DNA from: Mucor racemosus | Taxonomy: Eukaryota; Mucoromycota; Mucoromycetes; Mucorales; Mucoraceae | DNA: 64,000 bases | Direction of reading: 5' to 3' | Assembly: GCA_027405735.1 (NCBI GenBank) | Contig: JAPEHQ010000008.1 | Coordinates: 2,294,001 to 2,358,000, forward strand | In this document: piece after piece, positions 58,112 to 64,000 of the stretch | Layout of the letters: each line of letters opens with the position of its first letter | How positions within the stretch are numbered: position 1 is the stretch's first letter | Program-made: the position numbers and the translations under genes | Notes under the pieces: model-generated | Told to the model about the DNA's origin: nothing | The model's input: only the letters and a program-made list of their open reading frames with translations | The model's database searches: none

Positions 58112-59440
58112 TTTTAATTGTTTTCAATAAAAGTGCGCAGTAAACTATAGGTGCACTTTGGCAATGATTTTCTCGATGCACGGTGGGTTATGGACTTTGC
58201 CCTTTGAAACCAGCGTGTCAAATATGTGTCCCCTAGTCTCATGTAAACTTGGAAGTTGTGAGGATCTAAATTCACTGAGATCAGGTTTTTGTTATAGGTT
58301 TTTTACAATCGTAAAAAGTAGGTTGTTCCAAATGGCTTTTAAACGGGTTTCGAATGTTTTCGCCCAATATTGAGCCGAATTAGGTAAAATCTTTAAATAA
58401 GATAGATCCAACTTAAAGCTATTCTAAATTTTTTGTTTCAGCAAAAAATATTGATTTTTCATCGAGATAATCAAAATAATAGTTCTTACCACAGCTTAAA
58501 ACCTATCATAACGGCGTTCCAATATTGATCTGAAAAAATGGACGAAAAATGATGCAAAAAACAAAATCGTTTAATGGTTGATGAACTGCAAAATAAGTCA
58601 AACTAGCGTACTAAATAGTTTGTGTATAGTTTGGAATTTTGTATCTACCTAAACAAAAATCAGACAAACATTCCGCATTAAATTTTACGTAAAATACAAT
58701 TGAAATTTTGAAGGTTTTTTGAAGATACACATCACTTTTCATAAACATATTTTAAATATAAATAATTTAAATGATGCGCAAAAAAAGTATCTATTGATCG
58801 AGTTACTGATGAACCTTATAGCTGCATTTTTCGTAGAGAAAACGAGATTTTCGTCCAAAAAAATTTCGGTTTCAGAATTTGGGATGAGGGTATATAAGGG
58901 AAAAATTGAAGCTATGAACGAAGGTATCTTTTTGCACACATTTTTGAGGATATCTCCACGAAAAATTAATATTTTTAAAAAAACTAAATTGGATCTAAGA
59001 GAGCTTAACAATTTCAATGCCATGAATGCAAAAAAAAATGTTGTTCAATTTAACGAATATTTTGAAATCTACTACAAAAATGGTAAAAAAAATGAAAAAA
59101 AATAAAAGTGCTCAGAATTTTTTTATACTAAGATATGTTATAGAGTACATTAAAACAAGTAAGTTTTATTATTAAAAAACGTTAGTACAGCTTAATGTTT
59201 CGTAGAGATATGAGGCTTCAAAGTTTTTAATTTTTACCAGTGAAATACGCGTAAAAATCTGAAACATTAGTATTGAAAAATTAATACCAACTGCAAAAAA
59301 TAGGATATTTCCGGATACTTGTTTTGGGATTAAAGATGAGCATCTCAGGTACATTGGCATATAATTTTTTCTTGGTATTATTTAGTGAAAAAAAAGTACA
59401 GCAGCAATGAAAAGTGAGATCCAGTTTTTTTAAGAAAAAA
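58112..59440 (+). repeat. Repeat R1, copy b
   Basis: Same orientation as copy a. Shared middle segment at 58819-59000 (tgcatttttcgtagagaaaa; ggatatctccacgaaaaat). The longest shared open frame lies at 58719-59105 and contains FLRISPRKINIF. Confidence 0.8.
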
Positions 59441-60660
59441 AGCGCGCGGGCGTGTCGCTAAATACGTGCTTTAATATTTGTAATTGAGGTGTAGTATTGG
59501 AGACGTAACGGTTGACATACCAATACGAGTGGTGTTTTCAGCGTCTTCATTCATGAGAGAATGTGAAGTAGTAGTGATTCAATTGTTAGCCGCCCAGAGC
59601 GTAACTTTCACCGAATACATTCATATCAGGGGGTTTCTTTTTCTTTTTCTTTTTTTCTTTTTTTTTTTTTTTACTGGGAAAACTGTAATGATCTGTGATC
59701 TTGGTCAAATATTATGATCAAAATGATATGTTTGTGCTGAACTACTAGGTAGTATTTCCCTACATAATAGATTAAACACCATCTCGTGTGAAAAGTGAAA
59801 CTATGCCATGCAATTCAAATAAGAGATTATGAATATAAACCATAAATAATCAAAAGGGTATTCTAATGTATCAAAAATACCAAGGGCGTTCATAATAAGG
59901 AGATATTGTTGAGCCCAGCTTACACTAGTAAATTTGGCTGGCAAAGCCCCGCTCGACATCAATGTTAATTCAGAATGTGTTATATTTTTTATGCCAATAT
60001 TATATCTTAGGTCGCACATCCAAGGTCTCGGCCCATATTTGGTGTGATACTGTAGTAATAAATCAACATGGACGCATGTTGATTTATATGCGTCCTCGTT
60101 AATTGACATCATGTTCTTAGGTAGTAATTCTGTGTAATATTTATAATGAAAAGTGAATAAATGCATCCTCTGGATGTGTTATTAATAAAGAACGTAATGT
60201 TTTGGCAAGATTATTTATATAATATCTATCGACCGTTTTGACATTTCAGTATAATATATAAATAAAGAAACCTAAGAAATTCATACAAACCAAATAGAAC
60301 GAGTAAGGGGTGTTCTGAACGCATGATGAACAACTGAGGTAGTCAAAAACCAATTTAAAAGCTATTCTTGATCAGAAAGAACTCAACAACCTCCCGACTA
60401 TATATTCAAAATTGCGGAATAACGGACAGTTTACAGAACAACTGCCAGATAAATATCAATAACCAAATAATATAAATAGAGAAGTATAAATAGCATTTTA
60501 TTATGGATGATCCATAATTTAATTGTTATGTCAAATGTCAATACTCATCATATGTCTCACGTCCAAGGTCTCAATCTATAATCGGCATTATAATGAATCA
60601 ATGGAGATCATTATTTACATCATATACTTAGATAGTAAAATCCTAGTAGTAGTTGCAGTT
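59441..60660. other. Repeat-rich spacer
   Basis: It contains a T14-type tract near 59659, fragment N copy 3 (60118-60255) and a minus-strand open frame at 59801-60166 with the segment GALPAKFTSVSWAQQYLLIM. Part of that segment recurs at 45355-45405, suggesting decayed repeat coding sequence. No gene called. Confidence 0.45.
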
Positions 60661-60775
60661 AATGTGGTCCATATTATAGTGAATTACATATCGTATTATA
60701 TGTACATTAGCTTAAATGAAGATATATGAAATATAATCATTACCTCTCAAGGCCACAATATCCTAATTTGAATAT
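60661..60775 (-). repeat. Inverted repeat P, right copy
   Basis: Inverted match to 56333-56455. Confidence 0.65.
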
Positions 60776-62077
60776 ACGTGGATTTACAGTATAAAAAGCC
60801 CTGTATATATAAAGCCATCTACATTTGAGCTGCAGCACGACTCCTGAAATTTTGAATAATTGCCCCAGTTGTTACATTTTTAATAGAAAGCTACACCAAA
60901 TCCTCTTTATTAATTTGCATGAAATGAACATCCAGTACCTTGTGTCTAGATTCCGCTGAATGCGTACACGAATACTAGCTTGAATAGGATATATTTCATC
61001 TACTATTATAATCCTTTTGGTTCATGTGGGTGTCTGGGTTACTACCTGAACAAGAAAACAAATGTACGACACCACATGTTCTATATGTCTGTCCATTGTT
61101 TGTTTGTTTGTTTGTTTGTTTGTTAAAGATAGAGTATTTCGGTGACAATCATATCTATGGCGAATTGAAAATGATTAAAAATACGTCATTTAGAAAAGTC
61201 AATTTTATTGTGATGATAACATAAAGATATTAGGTGGCTTTTGCTCTGCATCATTGCTCAAATAAGCGTTGCACTAAAATTTGAAATATTACCTCAGATG
61301 AAAATGAAACTCTCTCGAATATACTACAAAAAAACGTTTTTTTTATAAAATAAAAAATATGCACGTATTTGTGGCGTGCTCGAGTATATATGAAAATTAA
61401 CAAAATATTTATTTGATTATAAAACCGTTTTGAAACAATGCTTTAAAGATACATCAGGAACCACACTTTTTTAATCATTCCAACAGCGACATTCTATTTT
61501 AGATGCTATATATTCCTTGTATCAGGATTTCTATGTTGATTGTATTACGTTGAAGCAAGTCAACTTTAATGTAAGTCAACTAAATCAAAGAGAATTAAAC
61601 AATTAGGCAGTTTAAAATGGATAATCTATTAACTCCATCCTCTATAAACATATAACGGTAAATATAAATGAGGTGCATCGACCTGTTTAGAGAATGGGGA
61701 TCCGGAATTCTATTTGTTTAAAAAAATGCAGCAGCCAAGTGCTTCCTTATTAGTAAGAACTATAGAGGTTCCTATTTGAAAATATTTTGTCCTGTCTATC
61801 TGATCGAAAAAAAAGTAGACTACTAATTTTAACAATTACTAATTCTAGCTTCAAATGTATTTTAAACGTGCTCTATAGACCAAGATTCAATGACCGGGGA
61901 TAGCAATTCAGAAATTAAAATTATATTGTGCCACCATGATGTTATAATAGCTGTTAAGTCTAAAATCAGATTTGAAGGCTAAAGTCTATATAAATGAACA
62001 TGAAACAAAAATAATTTCCTTTTTTTTTTTTTTTTCTTCGATTATATTTCTCATATAATATACACACAAATTATAAA
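60776..62077. other. Intergenic, promoter of methyltransferase 3
   Basis: It holds a (GTTT)n/(TTTG)n microsatellite at about 61097-61124. No gene recognised. Confidence 0.5.
61986..61995 (+). promoter_or_regulatory. TATA box of methyltransferase 3
   Basis: CTATATAAAT lies about 85 bp upstream of ATG 62078 and is followed by a T/C-rich leader. Confidence 0.5.
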
Positions 62078-63488
62078 ATGGTTTTCTTTTCATCTTTAAA
62101 GAATTTATTCTCTCGTAAAGATAAAAGAGCATCAGATACATCAAACTTACGAAATGTCGTAAACAAGAAAAAGGCCCTTGCTTACAATGATAGTCAGCAA
62201 AATAACAAAAATTCAGCCACTGCCTACAGTCCTGCAAATTCAGTAACAAATAACTCCAGTAACGGATGCAATTTTCAATTTAAAGACGGCAGAAGATACC
62301 ATGCTGATTCAGATGTAGCTTATATACTTCCTAATGATGATGATGGTAATAAAAAAAAAATAACATTTATTCGAGAATATACTGAAAAAAAAAGCATCAA
62401 ACATTTAGAGGCCGATCGAGTACATCAACAACATTGGATTCTTCGATATGCATTACAAAGGTAAACATTGTAGACATGTTCATGCATCAACATTTAATTT
62501 AAATGCCAATATATCTACTAGTAATTTCCAAGCACCTGTCTCAGATGCATTAGAAAAGGGAATTACAGTTCTTGATTCAGGTTGTGGACCTGCTACCTGG
62601 ACATTTGAAATGGGCGAAGCTTGGCCCAATTCAACTTTTCATGGAATTGATGCTTCATGTGTATTCCCTGAAAACATTAAACCTGCAAATGTTGAATTTG
62701 TCATCAGCAATATCGCAAAAGAAATCCCATATCCTGATAATACATTCGATTATATTCATCAACGATTACTGCTTCTTGGTCTTACAAATGCTGATTGGGA
62801 AAATGTAAGACATAGAATATCAAAATATAGCATAAAACTCATTGTAATCTTTCATAGGCATTAAAAGAATTATTCCGTGTCTTGAAACCTGGTGGATACA
62901 TTGAATTAGCGGAGGTATGCATTTAGTTAATTTTTATGCAAAATTACCCTTTTTTTTTTTTTTTTTTTTTTTTACTAACCTCCGTTTTAAAGCCTGATTT
63001 GCAAGATTTAGAAAATATGGGACCAATTTTAAAGAAATTACAATATACTAGTATGTAATATATGAAATTAATTGATAATCTTTACTAAAATTGTACAAAC
63101 TTATAGTGTCAGATATGCTCAAAAGTAGAGGTATGCCAAATAAAGTAGCATGTGAGCTAGAGAGTCGATTGATTAAAGCTGGTTTTGTGAACCAAAAATT
63201 AAAAATAACACCACTGAAACTAAATCACACTGATAAAGCGGGCACATTACTTTGGTATGAAATACTCTCTGTTGTGTTTACTAATTTAAACTAACTTTTT
63301 TTATATCAAATAGGGATGACTATAGACAAGCATATATTAATGTAAGGCCTGTTATGGCCATGATTGTGCCTGAATGGGAAGATCCGGAGGTTTATGACCA
63401 ATATGTTACTGCTTGTGGTTTAGAAGCCGCAAAGAACAAGAGTAATGTTAATTGGTACTCTTGCTATGCACAAAAGCCAACTCAATAA
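62078..63488 (+). CDS. SAM-dependent methyltransferase, paralogue 3
   Basis: Seven exons (62078-62345, 62409-62460, 62522-62804, 62858-62914, 62993-63050, 63107-63254, 63314-63488) give 346 aa. Motif I is VLDSGCGPATWTFEMGEAWP, then FHGIDAS, NIAKEIPYPDNTFDYIHQRL and LFRVLKPGGYIELAE. The start MVFFSSLKNLFSRKDKRAS parallels paralogue 1. It is more similar to paralogue 1 than to paralogue 2. Intron 4 carries about 24 consecutive T followed by a perfect TACTAAC branch site. Substrate unknown. Confidence 0.9.
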
Positions 63489-64000
63489 AGAAGCATTCCT
63501 GTGCTCTACAACTGGGTTATGCGTTACTAAATGTAAACTACCCTATTATATCCTTAATTTTTGCGTCAATAAACTCGCTCTGACAAAATAACCATATCAA
63601 ACCACGACGCAAACGAAATAATAGATTCTAATATTAGATTTAATTGATTTACACAAAATCTTGTAATAAAAAAAAGTACTTACATGCTATGCAGTTAAAA
63701 TAAGCATTTCCAATTGGTATATTGTTGATATCTGGGTAACATGGGCCAAAAAAAAACTTTAAATATGCAATTGAGTATATATAGCAAATAAGAAATAATA
63801 CACCACCATCACGCATGGAGCTACTAATAAAAGTAAACTCAAACCTTGAGTTTTGGTAAATTTTAATTAGTTTAGAGTCTGATGCATTAATATTTACAAA
63901 TAAAGCCCTCATGAATTGGATTCTAATCAAGATTCGTGTAACTAAATGTCATTGTTTCACCAAAACAAGCATAAATCACCGGTTTAAACAGCGTTAGCTT
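63489..64000. other. Right edge, no gene seen
   Basis: AATAAA-type signals near 63568 may end the methyltransferase transcript. The minus-strand open frame at 63649-63930 has no recognisable motif. Confidence 0.45.

Noticed and set aside
1..64000. CRISPR arrays, operons and bacterial-type features
   Set aside because: Spliceosomal introns and gene families show a eukaryotic nuclear genome; no regular spacer-repeat array was found.

Overview
The window looks like nuclear DNA of a filamentous fungus, most likely an early-diverging lineage of the Mucoromycota/Mucorales type. The DNA is AT-rich. Genes are broken by many 50-65 bp introns with GT(or GC)...AG borders. They encode eukaryotic families: NAA50, PTPA, alpha-arrestin, LIM-domain-binding protein, an Mss4/Dss4-type Rab factor and an MFS transporter. 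Genus and species cannot be read from the sequence alone. Exon borders were derived by eye from splice sites and reading phase. In every multi-exon model the exon lengths sum to a whole number of codons.

Layout. 0.28-2.25 kb: a membrane protein resembling vezatin/Inp2 (-). 2.25-6.6 kb: repeats, including a probable solo LTR and copy a of repeat R1. 6.6-7.3 kb: NAA50-like N-acetyltransferase (-). 8-10.6 kb: PTPA (PP2A activator) and an alpha-arrestin, both (+), close together. 11.2-14.7 kb: two paralogous class I SAM-dependent methyltransferases in tandem (-). A third paralogue lies at 62.1-63.5 kb (+). 14.9-16.7 kb: a broken gene of a family I recall as expanded in Mucorales, with a PD-(D/E)XK-like signature. 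17-27 kb: a nest of mobile and repeated DNA, including a Tc1/mariner element inserted into an older repeat. 27.1-29.5 kb: LIM-domain-binding co-regulator (-). 31.5-34.4 kb: large coiled-coil protein (-). 37.1-37.4 kb: small unknown protein. 38.2-40.1 kb: MFS transporter (+). 40.5-51.2 kb: a second repeat nest. 51.3-53.7 kb: intronless 807-residue repeat protein ending in a CaaX box (-). 55.7-56.2 kb: Mss4/Dss4-like protein (-). 56.3-61 kb: a third repeat nest.

The most interesting signal is in the repeats. A repeat unit present three times (about 17-19.4, 21.3-23.3 and 46.5-49.0 kb) carries a decayed exon of the cytoplasmic dynein intermediate chain WD40 domain with its splice sites. This suggests capture of genomic host-gene DNA by an element that then multiplied. 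One copy was later split by the Tc1/mariner element. Another received a solo LTR with a 5-bp target duplication. The intact copies serve as empty sites for both insertions.

The genes do not form one pathway. They are ordinary housekeeping and regulatory genes separated by large repeat blocks. The linked elements are the methyltransferase family, which shares one exon plan, and the repeat families.
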